This document shows, piece after piece, positions 49,661 through 58,451 of a stretch of 64,000 nucleotides of DNA (position 1 is the stretch's first letter; every line of letters begins with the position of its first letter). The stretch is from Haloglomus irregulare (lineage in GTDB: Archaea > Halobacteriota > Halobacteria > Halobacteriales > Haloarculaceae). The stretch is from positions 36,702 through 100,701 of the forward strand of contig NZ_QMDX01000013.1 in NCBI RefSeq assembly GCF_007421925.1. The letters run 5' to 3'. The translations under genes were made by a program, and so were the position numbers. The notes beneath the pieces were generated by a model. That model searched no databases. It was not told where the DNA came from and was given only the letters and a program-made list of their open reading frames with translations.

Positions 49661-51421
49661 ATGGAGTACGCGACGCTGGCGGACTACTGCCGGCGGCTGG
49701 AGACGGCGGACGCGGACGTGGAGCTCGTCGCGACGCTGGCCGACCTGTTCCGCACGGCCGACGCGGACCACCTCCCGGCCGTCGTGACGATGGTCCGCGG
49801 CAAGGTGGCGCCGCGCTGGGAGGGGCTGGAGCTCGGCGTCTCCTCCTCGCTGACGACCGACGCGGTCCTCCGGGCGACCGGGGTCGACCCCGACGCGCTG
49901 GAGGTCGAGTGGCGCGACCGCGGCGATCTCGGCGCCGCCGCCGAGTGGGCCGTCGAGAACAACCGACAGCGGACGCTCGTCTCGGGGACGCTGACCGTCA
50001 TCGGCGTCCGCGAGACGCTCCGCGAGCTGGCGAGCTACGAGGGGCACGGCAGCCGCGACCGGAAGGTGGAGGCGCTGGCCGGACTGGTCGCGGACGCCGA
50101 CCCGACGGAGGCCCGCTATCTCGTCCGGACGGCGCTCGGCTACATGCGCATCGGCGTCGGCGACGGGACGGTGCGGGACGCCGTCGCGGAGGCGTTCCTG
50201 ACCGACGACCCCGAGGCGGGCGACGACGACGCCCCGGGCACGCCGGCGGCGACCGTCTCCGGGGTCAAGGCCGTCGAACGCGCCGCACAGCTCACCAACG
50301 ACTACCGCGTCGTCGCCCGCACCGCCCGTGACGAGGGTATCGCGGGGCTGCGGGACCTGGACCTGGAGCTCGGCCGCCCCGTCGAGCTGATGCTGGCCCG
50401 GAAGGCCGAGGGGCTGGAGGCCGGGCTGACCGACGTCGCCCGCCGTGACGGGGCCGGCGACGCCGACGCGCCGGGCTGGCGCGGGCACGTCCTCGTCGAG
50501 ACGAAGTACGACGGCATCAGGGTCCAGGCCCACGTCGACGGCGACGACGTCCGGCTGTTCACCCGCCGGCTCGTGGACGTGACGGAGGGGTTCCCGGAGG
50601 TCGTCGACGCGCTCCGGACGGGCGTCGGGGCCGAGCGGGCGCTGCTGGACGGCGAACTCGTCGGCTACGACGCCGCGACGGGCGAACCCGCCGTGTTCCA
50701 GGAGCTCTCCCGCCGGGTGAAGCGCGAGGACGACGTCGAGGCGCTGGCCGCCGAACTGCCCGCCACGCTCCACTGCTTCGACTGTCTCCACGTCGACGGT
50801 CGGACGCTGCTGGACGAGCCGCTGGACGCCCGGCTGGACGCCCTGGAGACGGCCTTCGACCCCGTCGACGGGCTGGAGCGGGCGGCCGCCACTGTCCCGG
50901 ACGACGTCGCCGCGGCTCGGGCGTGCTACCGCGAGGCCGTCGACGCGGGCCACGAGGGCGTCATGCTGAAAAACCTCGACGCCGGCTACCAGCCCGGCCG
51001 CCGGGTCGGCCGGATGCTGAAACACAAGCCGGTGATGGAGCCGCTGGACCTCGTGGTCACGCGGGCACAGTACAGCGAGGGCCGCCGCTCCTCGCTGCTG
51101 GGCCGCCTCTACCTCGGGGCGTACGGCCCCGACGCCGACGCCTTCCGTGAGGTCGGCCGGCTCTCGACGGGCTATACGGACGCCGAGCTGTCCGAGCTGA
51201 CCGACCGGCTGGAGGCCCTGGTGGTCGACCGTGACGGCCGCGACGTGACCGTCCGGCCCGAACTCGTGCTGGAGGTCGAGTACGAGGAGCTGCAGACGAG
51301 TCCGGAGTACGGCTCCGGGTACGCGCTCCGGTTCCCCCGCTTCCTGGGGGTGCGCGAGGACCTCGGACCGACGGACGCCGACACGGTCGACCGCGTCGAA
51401 CGGCTGTACGAGGCGCAGTAG
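49661..51421 (+). CDS. ligA: ATP-dependent DNA ligase
   Basis: A 586-residue ligase from ATG 49661. The N-terminal DNA-binding domain (1-230) ends before the adenylation motif VETKYDGIRVQAH, with Lys282 as the AMP-accepting lysine. Motif III is TLHCFDCLHVDG, motif IV EGVMLKNLDAGYQPG, motif V MLKHKPVMEPLDLVV and the C-terminal OB domain ends LEVEYEELQTSPEYGSGYALRFPRF in overall pattern. It seals nicks in replication and repair. Length and motifs match archaeal LigA; a bacterial-type NAD ligase also exists in some haloarchaea but not here. Confidence 0.97.
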   Translation: MEYATLADYCRRLETADADVELVATLADLFRTADADHLPAVVTMVRGKVAPRWEGLELGVSSSLTTDAVLRATGVDPDALEVEWRDRGDLGAAAEWAVENNRQRTLVSGTLTVIGVRETLRELASYEGHGSRDRKVEALAGLVADADPTEARYLVRTALGYMRIGVGDGTVRDAVAEAFLTDDPEAGDDDAPGTPAATVSGVKAVERAAQLTNDYRVVARTARDEGIAGLRDLDLELGRPVELMLARKAEGLEAGLTDVARRDGAGDADAPGWRGHVLVETKYDGIRVQAHVDGDDVRLFTRRLVDVTEGFPEVVDALRTGVGAERALLDGELVGYDAATGEPAVFQELSRRVKREDDVEALAAELPATLHCFDCLHVDGRTLLDEPLDARLDALETAFDPVDGLERAAATVPDDVAAARACYREAVDAGHEGVMLKNLDAGYQPGRRVGRMLKHKPVMEPLDLVVTRAQYSEGRRSSLLGRLYLGAYGPDADAFREVGRLSTGYTDAELSELTDRLEALVVDRDGRDVTVRPELVLEVEYEELQTSPEYGSGYALRFPRFLGVREDLGPTDADTVDRVERLYEAQ

Positions 51422-51422
51422 C

Positions 51423-51806
51423 TCAGTCCAGCCTCGTGACGAACATCGCGTGGGCGGCGTTCTCGCTGTGGGAGGTGATCTTCAGCCGGATGGTATCGCC
51501 CGTCCCGACCGTCCCCGGGACGTCCCGGTCGACGAAGACGACGAGCCCCTCGACCGTCACGACGGCCTCGCGGCCCTGACTGGTGTCGTCGATCTCGGTG
51601 ACGACCGCGTCGTGGACGGAGCCGATGGGGGCGGCCTCGCCCTCGTCCCGACCCTGTGCGGCCTCGTGGGCGGCCTGGGCCTCGGGGTCGTCGTACTTCA
51701 CGTCGCCGCCGAGGACGACCCGGCCGGCGAACAGTACCAGCAGGACGAGCACGCCGCCGCCAGCCACGAGGGCGAACGGCAGCTCCGACTGGAGAACGGG
51801 GAACAT
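51423..51806 (-). CDS. Membrane-anchored TRAM-like domain protein
   Basis: A 127-residue protein from ATG 51806. One N-terminal membrane helix (about residues 10-32, LPFALVAGGGVLVLLVLFAG) is followed by an acidic linker (VKYDDPEAQAAHEAAQGRDE) and a small beta-barrel domain, IGSVHDAVVTEIDDTSQGRE to DTIRLKITSHSENAAHAMFV, which has the layout of TRAM. That domain would lie in the cytoplasm or outside depending on orientation. Convergent with ligA, one base between stops. Function unknown. Confidence 0.7.
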   Translation of the reverse strand: MFPVLQSELPFALVAGGGVLVLLVLFAGRVVLGGDVKYDDPEAQAAHEAAQGRDEGEAAPIGSVHDAVVTEIDDTSQGREAVVTVEGLVVFVDRDVPGTVGTGDTIRLKITSHSENAAHAMFVTRLD

Positions 51807-51916
51807 GTCGGGGCGGACGCGACGCCCGTGGTTAACACTCCCGGCCCGGACTCGCACGAGCCGCCCGGCCGCCGGCGCGGGAAACCGACATACGCTGCCC
51901 GCCCGTACGGGGGTTC

Positions 51917-52921
51917 GTGACCGCGCACGACCCGAACGTCCGGCTCCGGGACGGTGTCGTCTTCGACCTCGCGACCGGGGAGACGGTCGTGGCCGACGCC
52001 GCCGAGCCGGCGGGCGACGTGAACGCGCTGACCCACGCCCACGGGGACCACCTGTATGACCGGCTTCCGGCGGGCGGGGAACTGGTCTGTTCGTCGTGCA
52101 CGGCGGGCCTGGCCGCGGCCCGTCGGCGCGAGGAGCCCCGACCGGTGCCGACCGACCACCCGCGCGTCGAGCGGCTCCCGTCGGGTCACGTCGCCGGCTC
52201 CACAGCGCTGTTGGCCGACGACGGCGAGCAGCGGGTGCTGTACACGGGGGACGTCTCCACGCGCGACCGGTGCTACCTCGACGGGTTCGAGCCGCCGGAG
52301 GCGGACGTACTCGTCGTCGAGGCGACCTACGGGGAGCCCGACTACGAGTTCCCGCCGCAGGCCGAACTGGAGCGGGTCATCCTCGACTGGCTGGACGACC
52401 CCGAGCGGTTGGACCGGCCGGTGCTGCTGTTCGGCTACGCGCTGGGGCGGGCCCAGAAGCTCCAGGCGCTGCTCCGGCGGTCGGACCGCGACCGGGTCCT
52501 CACCACGGACGCCGTCCAGCGGCTGAACACGGTCGTCGCCGACCACTACGACGTGTCGTTCCCGGCCGGGACGTACGACGCCGAGGCGGGGCTGGAGCCC
52601 GGCGACGCGGTCGTGCTCCCGGCGCAGCTGAACGGGCTCGACTTCGTCAAGCGGCTGGCCGAGGAGTACGACGCCCCGACGGCGGGCTTCTCCGGGTGGG
52701 CCGTCGACCGCTCCTACCGGTTCGCCAACGACCTCGACGCGGCGTTCCCGCTGTCGGACCACTGCGACTTCGGGGAGCTGGTGGGGCTGGTCGAGGCCGT
52801 CGACCCGGAGCGGGTGTACACCCAGCACGGCTCGGCGGCGGCGCTGGCGGACCACCTGACGGGGCGTGGCTACGAGGCGCGGGCGCTCCGGGCGAACCAG
52901 ACGGCGCTCAGCGACTTCTGA
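51917..52921 (+). CDS. Metallo-beta-lactamase protein, mRNA 3'-end processing factor-like
   Basis: A 334-residue protein from GTG 51917. The metallo-beta-lactamase motif is LTHAHGDHLYDRLP (H-x-H-x-D-H); further motifs are LPSGHVAGSTALL, VLYTGDVSTRD with the metal-bridging Asp, and LSDHCDFGELV. This is the SNM1/exonuclease-like group annotated in haloarchaea as mRNA 3'-end processing factor, a relative of CPSF. It lacks KH domains, so it is not archaeal aCPSF1. It may act on RNA or DNA ends. The nearby ligase and histone genes are suggestive but no more. Confidence 0.85.
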   Translation: MTAHDPNVRLRDGVVFDLATGETVVADAAEPAGDVNALTHAHGDHLYDRLPAGGELVCSSCTAGLAAARRREEPRPVPTDHPRVERLPSGHVAGSTALLADDGEQRVLYTGDVSTRDRCYLDGFEPPEADVLVVEATYGEPDYEFPPQAELERVILDWLDDPERLDRPVLLFGYALGRAQKLQALLRRSDRDRVLTTDAVQRLNTVVADHYDVSFPAGTYDAEAGLEPGDAVVLPAQLNGLDFVKRLAEEYDAPTAGFSGWAVDRSYRFANDLDAAFPLSDHCDFGELVGLVEAVDPERVYTQHGSAAALADHLTGRGYEARALRANQTALSDF

Positions 52922-53016
52922 GGCCGGCCGCGGCTCGTGTGGCGTCGGCACCCGCGTGACCCGTCGACACCCCACGGACCGACGGGTTGAAGTGGCGAAC
53001 GGACCGGTTACGCGGT

Positions 53017-53472
53017 ATGAGTGTGGAGCTACCGTTCGCCCCCGTGGACACGGTCATCCGTCGGAACGCGGGTGACCTCCGCGTGAGCGCGGAGGCGGCC
53101 GAGGAGCTGGCCCGGCGCATCCAGGAGCGCGGCGCCGCGCTGGCGACGCACGCCGCCGAGCGCGCCACCGCGGACGGCCGGAAGACCCTGATGGCCGAGG
53201 ACTTCGACGACGTGGTCGCCGAGGACGTGCCCCCGACCGCCGACCCGGAGGGGCTGGAGCTCCCCGTCGCGCCGGTCGACCGGATCGCCCGGCTCGACAT
53301 CGACGACTCCTACCGGGTATCGATGGACGCCCGCGTCGCCCTGGCGGCCATCCTCGAACGCTTCGCCGACCGGGTGGCGGCCGCGGCCGCCACCCTCGCC
53401 CGGCACGCCGACCGTCGCACCGTCAAGGCCGAGGACGTAGCCGTCTACTTCGAGCTGGCGGACTACTTCTGA
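53017..53472 (+). CDS. hstA: Doublet archaeal histone
   Basis: A 151-residue protein with two histone folds in one chain, typical of Halobacteria. The first (about residues 5-69) has LPFAPVDTVIRRNAGDLRVS and ATHAAERATADGRKTLMAED. The second (about 82-149) has LPVAPVDRIARLDIDDSYRV and LARHADRRTVKAEDVAVYF. The linker is PPTADPEGLE. It lacks N-terminal tails. It should bind and bend DNA as a pseudo-dimer. Its stop codon overlaps the ATG of the HDAC-like gene (TGATG). Confidence 0.95.
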   Translation: MSVELPFAPVDTVIRRNAGDLRVSAEAAEELARRIQERGAALATHAAERATADGRKTLMAEDFDDVVAEDVPPTADPEGLELPVAPVDRIARLDIDDSYRVSMDARVALAAILERFADRVAAAAATLARHADRRTVKAEDVAVYFELADYF

Positions 53473-54476
53473 TGCGCTTTGGCTACCGGGACGCTTGTCT
53501 GCGGCACGAAACCGGCACGCGGCATCCCGAGTCGTCGGACCGGCTCCGGGCCATCCGGCGGCGCCTCTCCCGGCTCCACGAGGTCGAGTACGAGGCGGGC
53601 GAGCTCGCGACCCGCGAGGCGATGGAACGGGTCCACAACAGCGCCTACCTCGATGAGGTCGAGTCCTTCTGCGCCGACGGCGGCGGGACGTGGGACGCCG
53701 ACACCGTCGGCGTCGAGGCGACCTGGGAGGCCGCCCGCGCCAGCGCCGGGCTCTCCGTCTGGGCCGCCAACGCCGCGCTCGACGGCGCCCAGGGGGGCGA
53801 CACCCCCTTCGCCATCGGCCGGCCGCCGGGTCACCACGCCGAACCCGACGAGGCGATGGGCTTCTGCTTCCTCGGCAACGCCGGCGTCGCCGCCGCCGAC
53901 GCGCTGGCGCGCGACGACGTCGACCGGGTCGCGGTCTTCGACTGGGACGTCCATCACGGTAACGGCACCCAGAAGATGTTCTACGAGCGCGGCGACGTCC
54001 ACTACTCCTCCATCCACGAGCGCGGCCTGTTCCCGGGCACCGGCCACGTCGACGAGCCCGGCCGCGGGGCGGGCCAGGGCACGACGCTCAACATCCCGTA
54101 CCAGGGCGGCTGTGGCGACCGCGAGTACCTGGCCGCCATCGACGACGTCCTCCGGCCCGGACTCGAACGGCACGACCCCGACCTGCTGATCGTGAGCGCC
54201 GGGTTCGACGCCCACGAGCACGACCCCATCTCCCGGATGCGCGTCTCCACGGAGGGCTACGGCGCGATGGCCCGCCGGCTGGACGATCTCTGCGACGACC
54301 TCGACGCCGCCATAGCGTTCGTGCTGGAGGGCGGCTACGGGCTGGACGCGCTCGCCGACAGCGTGGCGATGGTCCACGAGACGATGCACGGCCGGGACCC
54401 CGTCGAACCCGGCGGCGAGGTGAACGACCGCGCCCGCGAGACGCTGGACGAGGTCCGCGAGGAACACGGGCTGTAG
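53472..54476 (+). CDS. Histone deacetylase-family protein
   Basis: A 334-residue amidohydrolase of the HDAC/acetoin-utilisation fold. IGRPPGHHAEPDEAMGFCFL has the paired catalytic histidines (121-122); VFDWDVHHGNGTQ carries the metal ligands (Asp159 and His161), and VSAGFDAHEHDPI the third ligand Asp; VLEGGYGLDAL holds the late glycine-rich block. The gene overlaps the histone by one base (TGATG), so it is translated with it. The haloarchaeal histone has no tail, so the acetylated substrate is unknown; polyamine or other protein deacetylation is possible. Confidence 0.95.
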   Translation: MRFGYRDACLRHETGTRHPESSDRLRAIRRRLSRLHEVEYEAGELATREAMERVHNSAYLDEVESFCADGGGTWDADTVGVEATWEAARASAGLSVWAANAALDGAQGGDTPFAIGRPPGHHAEPDEAMGFCFLGNAGVAAADALARDDVDRVAVFDWDVHHGNGTQKMFYERGDVHYSSIHERGLFPGTGHVDEPGRGAGQGTTLNIPYQGGCGDREYLAAIDDVLRPGLERHDPDLLIVSAGFDAHEHDPISRMRVSTEGYGAMARRLDDLCDDLDAAIAFVLEGGYGLDALADSVAMVHETMHGRDPVEPGGEVNDRARETLDEVREEHGL

Positions 54477-54626
54477 CCGGGCGGCGGGGTCGCGAGCCGG
54501 GTCGGTGTTCTCGAGCGAATCGTCCAAGGAATTCCTCGATAGTTGGGCCAGTATAGCCAGTAGTCGAGGGGTTCTGGACGAACTCCGATACTATCCGACG
54601 GAATCGCGATACAGGGGGATAACCCG

Positions 54627-55823
54627 CTACTCGTCGACGATACGGTCGACGATCTCGTCCGGGTCGAACCGGTCGAGGTCGTCGTAGCCCTGGCCGACCC
54701 CGAGGAAGAGGATGGGCTTGCCCGTGACGTGGGCGATGGAGACGGCGGCGCCGCCCTGGGAGTCGGCATCGGCCTTCGTCAGCACGACGCCGTCGATCTC
54801 GGCGGCGTCGTTGAACTGCTCGGCGCGCTGGGTGGCGTCCTGCCCGGCGACCGCCTCGTCGACGAACACCGTCATGTCCGGGTCGACGACGCGGTCGATC
54901 TTCTCCAGCTGGGCCATCAGGTCGTTGGAGGTGTGGAGCCGGCCGGCGGTGTCGCCCAGCACCACGTCGGCGTCGTTGGCCTCGGCGTACTCGACGGCGT
55001 CGTAGATGACCGCCGCCGGGTCGCCGCCCTGCTCGTGGGTGATGATCTTGGTGTCCAGCGCCTCGGCGTGCTCCTCGATCTGCTCGTTCGCGCCCGCCCG
55101 GTAGGTGTCGCCGTTGGCGATGACGGGCGTGAGCCCCTGCGTCTGGAAGCGGCGGGCGAGCTTGGCGATGGTGGTCGTCTTGCCGACGCCGTTGACGCCG
55201 GTGAAGATGATGGTGACGGGCTTCTCGGCCGTCTGGACCCGCCGGTCGAAGTCGAACTGGCCGACGCTGATGACGTCCCGAAGCGCGTCGCCGATAGCGC
55301 GCTGGACGACGACCTCGCCGGTCTGGACCTGGGCGCGGGTCTGGCCGACCAGCTGCTCCTCGATGCGGTCGGTGATGGCCTCGGCGACGCTCATCTCCAC
55401 GTCGCCCTGGATGAGCGCCAGCTCCAGCTCCTCCAGCGGCCGCTGGAGCTCCTCGCGCTGGATGAGCGCCTTCCCGGTCGCCGCGCGCTTCACTGAGCCG
55501 AGCATCCCGCTCCCGCCCGTCTCCTCCGCGGAGCCCGCGGTCACCTCCTCCGTCCGGCGCGAGAGGGCGTTGGGCACGTCGCTCTCGCGCTCGGTACCCT
55601 CGCCCTCGGCATCCGCGTCGGGCTGTGGCTCCGGCTCGGTGTCGGTCGTCGGCTCGGCGGCCACCGACTCGTCGGACTCGGGGGTGGTGTCGGTGGTCGC
55701 CGCGTCCTCGGCCGGGTCGCCGTCCTCGTGGGCTGCCTCCTCGTCGGATTCCTCGACCTCGACGGCCTCCTCGGCCGCGTCCTCGCGGAACGTTCCGAGC
55801 TTGTCCTTCAGTCCATCGAACAT
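54627..55823 (-). CDS. ftsY: Signal recognition particle receptor FtsY
   Basis: A 398-residue SRP-family GTPase. The N-terminal region (1-95) is a very acidic low-complexity A domain with Glu/Asp/Thr. The NG domain follows: the helix bundle from about residue 110, then GVNGVGKTTTIAKLARRF (G1), ANGDTYRAGANEQ (G2), LGDTAGRLHTSNDL (G3), LTKADADSQGG (G4) and GVGQGYDDL (G5). It docks ribosome-SRP complexes at the membrane. Placed last in a minus-strand operon with the prefoldin alpha subunit and ribosomal protein L18Ae. Confidence 0.97.
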   Translation of the reverse strand: MFDGLKDKLGTFREDAAEEAVEVEESDEEAAHEDGDPAEDAATTDTTPESDESVAAEPTTDTEPEPQPDADAEGEGTERESDVPNALSRRTEEVTAGSAEETGGSGMLGSVKRAATGKALIQREELQRPLEELELALIQGDVEMSVAEAITDRIEEQLVGQTRAQVQTGEVVVQRAIGDALRDVISVGQFDFDRRVQTAEKPVTIIFTGVNGVGKTTTIAKLARRFQTQGLTPVIANGDTYRAGANEQIEEHAEALDTKIITHEQGGDPAAVIYDAVEYAEANDADVVLGDTAGRLHTSNDLMAQLEKIDRVVDPDMTVFVDEAVAGQDATQRAEQFNDAAEIDGVVLTKADADSQGGAAVSIAHVTGKPILFLGVGQGYDDLDRFDPDEIVDRIVDE

Positions 55824-55827
55824 CGCG

Positions 55828-56298
55828 TCACTCCTCGTCGCCCTCGCCCTCCATCTGCTGTTGTTGCTGCATCATCTGCTGCATCTGCTGCTGCTGCATC
55901 TGCTGGGCCTTCTGCTCCAGCTGCTCGGTCTCGGACTCGATCTCGGCGACCTCCGAACGCAGTTCCTCGATGCGCGTGTCCAGCGTGTCCTTCTTCGATT
56001 CGAGCGTGTCGATGGCGCCGTCGCGGTCGCGCTCGGCGGCGTAGCCGCCGCCGATGGAGACGACGATCTCCTCGATGCTCTCCAGCTCGGCGCGGACGTA
56101 CGCGCCGCCGCCCAGGGGCACCTGCACGGTGTCGTCCGTGTCGAGCATCTCGAGGGCGTCGATGGCCTCGTCGATGTCGGTCTTATCGCCCTGCACGTCC
56201 TCGATCTCGGCCTCGACGGCCTCCTTCTCCTGTTCGAGGGCCTCGAGTTGCTGCTGGAGCTGGTCCATCCCGCCGCCGCCGCCACCACCGAGGCTCAT
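55828..56298 (-). CDS. pfdA: Prefoldin alpha subunit
   Basis: A 156-residue chaperone subunit from ATG 56298. Two long coiled-coil helices (about residues 10-55 and 95-150) flank a hairpin region, VQVPLGGGAYVRAELESIEE, which is typical of the alpha class. An N-terminal Gly run (MSLGGGGGGG) and a very Gln/Met-rich C-terminus (QQMQQQQMQQMMQ) stand out. Prefoldin captures unfolded proteins and passes them to the thermosome. It overlaps the L18Ae stop by an ATGA junction, and ftsY starts five bases after its stop. Confidence 0.95.
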   Translation of the reverse strand: MSLGGGGGGGMDQLQQQLEALEQEKEAVEAEIEDVQGDKTDIDEAIDALEMLDTDDTVQVPLGGGAYVRAELESIEEIVVSIGGGYAAERDRDGAIDTLESKKDTLDTRIEELRSEVAEIESETEQLEQKAQQMQQQQMQQMMQQQQQMEGEGDEE

Positions 56299-56471
56299 TC
56301 GGCGGTCACCTCCCCGAGGTCGACCTGCGTACGCTTCTTCCCGTGTCGGGAGCCGATGTTGGCGTAGGTCCGCTCGCGGGCCACGTCCTCGTTGGGGGCC
56401 TCGACGCTCGTGGTGAACTCCTGCCAGCCGTCGCGGGCCTGGAAGCGCCCGCTGACCGTGTACTCGCTCAT
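56295..56471 (-). CDS. rpl18a: 50S ribosomal protein L18Ae (LX)
   Basis: A 58-residue protein from ATG 56471: MSEYTVSGRFQARDGWQEFT at the start, then SVEAPNEDVARERTYANIGS with RHGKKRTQVDLGEVTAE at the end. This is the short archaeal L18Ae/LX, with the usual length and the E-x-x-A-x-E-x-x-Y-x-x-x-G-S pattern. It overlaps prefoldin alpha by four bases, the usual LX-pfdA-ftsY order in Halobacteria. Confidence 0.93.
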   Translation of the reverse strand: MSEYTVSGRFQARDGWQEFTTSVEAPNEDVARERTYANIGSRHGKKRTQVDLGEVTAE

Positions 56472-56656
56472 ACGATAACGGGGTGTGCGAGCGGGAAAGT
56501 CCTTCCGACTCCCATAGTCGTCGGACAGGCGCCTCGCGCACGCGGGAGGCGGGCGCCACGAACACGCAGTGTGGCACGGTCTCCCGACCCCGCCCGTCGT
56601 CGGGAACGCGACCGCGTCGCCGCACGACTCTTACTCACCGCGCCCGTACGGGACCT

Positions 56657-56953
56657 GTGCCGATCTGCGAACTCTGCCGCCGGCGCATCGAGGGGGTCCG
56701 GGACCCACAGGCCATCCAGACCCACCATCTCCGCCCGGAGGAGCGAAAGACCAGTCCGACGGCGACGCTCTGTCGCCCCTGCCACGACCAGGTCCACGCG
56801 CTGTTCACGAACGAGGAGCTCCGCGAGTCGTTCGACACCGTCGCGGCACTCCGGGACGCCGACCGCCTGCAGGCGTATCTCGGCTGGATTCGGACGACCG
56901 ACAAGCTCCGTATCGACACCCGGACCAGCGACCACGTCCGGGGGCGCGAATAG
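56657..56953 (+). CDS. Small HNH-type protein
   Basis: A 98-residue protein from GTG 56657. Zinc-binding and nuclease-like residues are visible: ICELCRRRIEG (CxxC), IQTHHLRPEERKTSPTATLC, and CRPCHDQVHALF (CxxCH), in the order of a compact HNH/zinc-finger domain. The C-terminal half is helical (LRESFDTVAALRDADRLQAY) and ends RTSDHVRGRE. Small HNH proteins of this kind are common in haloarchaeal chromosomes; a nuclease or RNA-binding role is possible. Divergent from the LX operon. The start could lie further upstream but codon bias begins here. Confidence 0.75.
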   Translation: MPICELCRRRIEGVRDPQAIQTHHLRPEERKTSPTATLCRPCHDQVHALFTNEELRESFDTVAALRDADRLQAYLGWIRTTDKLRIDTRTSDHVRGRE

Positions 56954-57059
56954 GCCGAAAGCGGTCCGTCGACCGGCGTGTGTAATTATTACTATCGTAA
57001 CGAACTTCCAGCCGACGCCAGGAGTGCCGATAGGGAGGGACCGGACGGTCCACTCCACG

Positions 57060-57581
57060 ATGACAGACACCACGCTCGCCTGGCGCATCGCCGGCGGTTC
57101 CGGTGACGGGATCGACTCGACCAGCCAGAACTTCACGAAGGCACTGATGCGCTCGGGACTGCACGTCTTCACCCATCGGCACTACCCCTCCCGCATCCGT
57201 GGGGACCACGCCGCCGGGACGTTCCAGCGGTTCGCCCGCGACCCCGAGGGCGGCGTCAACCCGCGGCCCATCCCGGGGCAGGCCGGCAGGCGCTACCTCG
57301 CGACGGGCAACGAGTCCGAGCCGACCGGGGATATCTCCGAGGACCCCGGCAACCGGCGGGCCCAGATGGACCGCCAACTCGCCAAGCTCGACCGCATCCG
57401 GGCGGAGCTCGACGGCCGCGCTGACACCCGACAGACCGCCCACGCCCCCGACCGGCCCTCCTACGGCGCCGAGAAACGCGCCCAGGGCGACCTCCCCGAG
57501 GACCCCCTCGCCGAACGCTACTTCGACGACGACGCCGACTGGGAGCGGGCCGCCGACGGGCTCGTCGACCGGCACACGTAG
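57060..57581 (+). pseudogene. Internally deleted 2-oxoacid:ferredoxin oxidoreductase alpha subunit
   Basis: A 173-residue frame from ATG 57060. Residues 1-50 (TLAWRIAGGSGDGIDSTSQN, THRHYPSRIRG) are the start of the KorA/PorA-type gamma domain. The next residues, GTFQRFARDPEGGVNPRPIP and YLATGNESEPTGDISEDPGN, then HAPDRPSYG, belong some 350-400 residues further on in complete subunits of about 590 residues. The tail, DPLAERYFDDDADWERAAD, is not recognised. The deletion keeps the frame, so a short protein may be made, but the TPP domain and most of the gamma domain are gone. Confidence 0.75.
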
Positions 57582-57738
57582 GCGGTCGCGGGTATCCGGC
57601 GGCCCCCGGTGCGCGCCTGCGACCGTGTGCGGGGTCGAACAGCGGGGATGGATTGATACGTCCGCGATTCCTCATGTATAGTGCATCGTTCGCGGTAGCC
57701 GACGCTCGCCGTCGACCGGTCCACACACGATACCACGG

Positions 57739-58389
57739 ATGTCCGAACGTACTCTCAGCGCACGAATCGACAGGTTCCGGGACTCCGGAGCCGTCCTGAC
57801 CGCGTACTTCCGCCGGCTCATGACGCCCCCGCTCCCGGGCGACGGGCTCCTGCTCGTCGGCTTCCTCGAGGGGGTCATCGGCTGGGGGCTCAGCTGGGCG
57901 TTCATCAACTATCCGGCACTGGCCCCCGTCGGACCGGTGCTGTCGATCGTCGCGCTGTGGACCGTCCTCACCGCTGGCATCGTGTTCATCGGCGTCGCGT
58001 ACACGGCGCCGACCGTACGTCGGAACCGCGTGTGGGTGGTCTGGGGCGTGTTGAACCTGGGAGCCACGCTGATCAACGTCGTCACCGTCGCGGGCGTCCT
58101 GCCGCCGAGCTGGACGGTGTACGGCTACTGGCACCCGTGGTTCCTGGTCATCGGGCTCGGCTACCTCGTGACCGCGTTCGACAACTGGGAGAGCCCACAG
58201 CTCCGCAGGCAGGAGCGGATCGTGTACGCGCTCAGCGGGGCGGCGACGCTCCTGCTGCTCGCCGTCTCCGTCCTCGGCGTCACGTCGCTGGTGCTGGCGA
58301 ACGTGTTCCTCATCGGCGGCGCGATCCAGCTGGTTCCGATCGGCCACGATGTCGTCGCCGACGCCGTGCTGATCGCCCGCAGACAGTGA
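57739..58389 (+). CDS. Six-helix membrane protein of unknown function
   Basis: A 216-residue protein with six hydrophobic segments: about residues 32-54, 60-82, 96-116, 126-145, 160-180 and 184-204. The soluble N-terminus (1-30) is basic, with RIDRFRDSGAVLTAYFRRLM. WHPWFLVIGLGYLVTAFDNWE and QERIVYALSGAATLL are the most distinctive blocks. No family is recognised. It lies 62 bases before the UspA gene on the same strand, which may be its partner on the transcript. Confidence 0.7.
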   Translation: MSERTLSARIDRFRDSGAVLTAYFRRLMTPPLPGDGLLLVGFLEGVIGWGLSWAFINYPALAPVGPVLSIVALWTVLTAGIVFIGVAYTAPTVRRNRVWVVWGVLNLGATLINVVTVAGVLPPSWTVYGYWHPWFLVIGLGYLVTAFDNWESPQLRRQERIVYALSGAATLLLLAVSVLGVTSLVLANVFLIGGAIQLVPIGHDVVADAVLIARRQ

Positions 58390-58451
58390 CCGGTAGACGG
58401 ATGTACGGGGCCCACCACAGTCTGACTCCGGTGCGGTAGCCACACGACACA

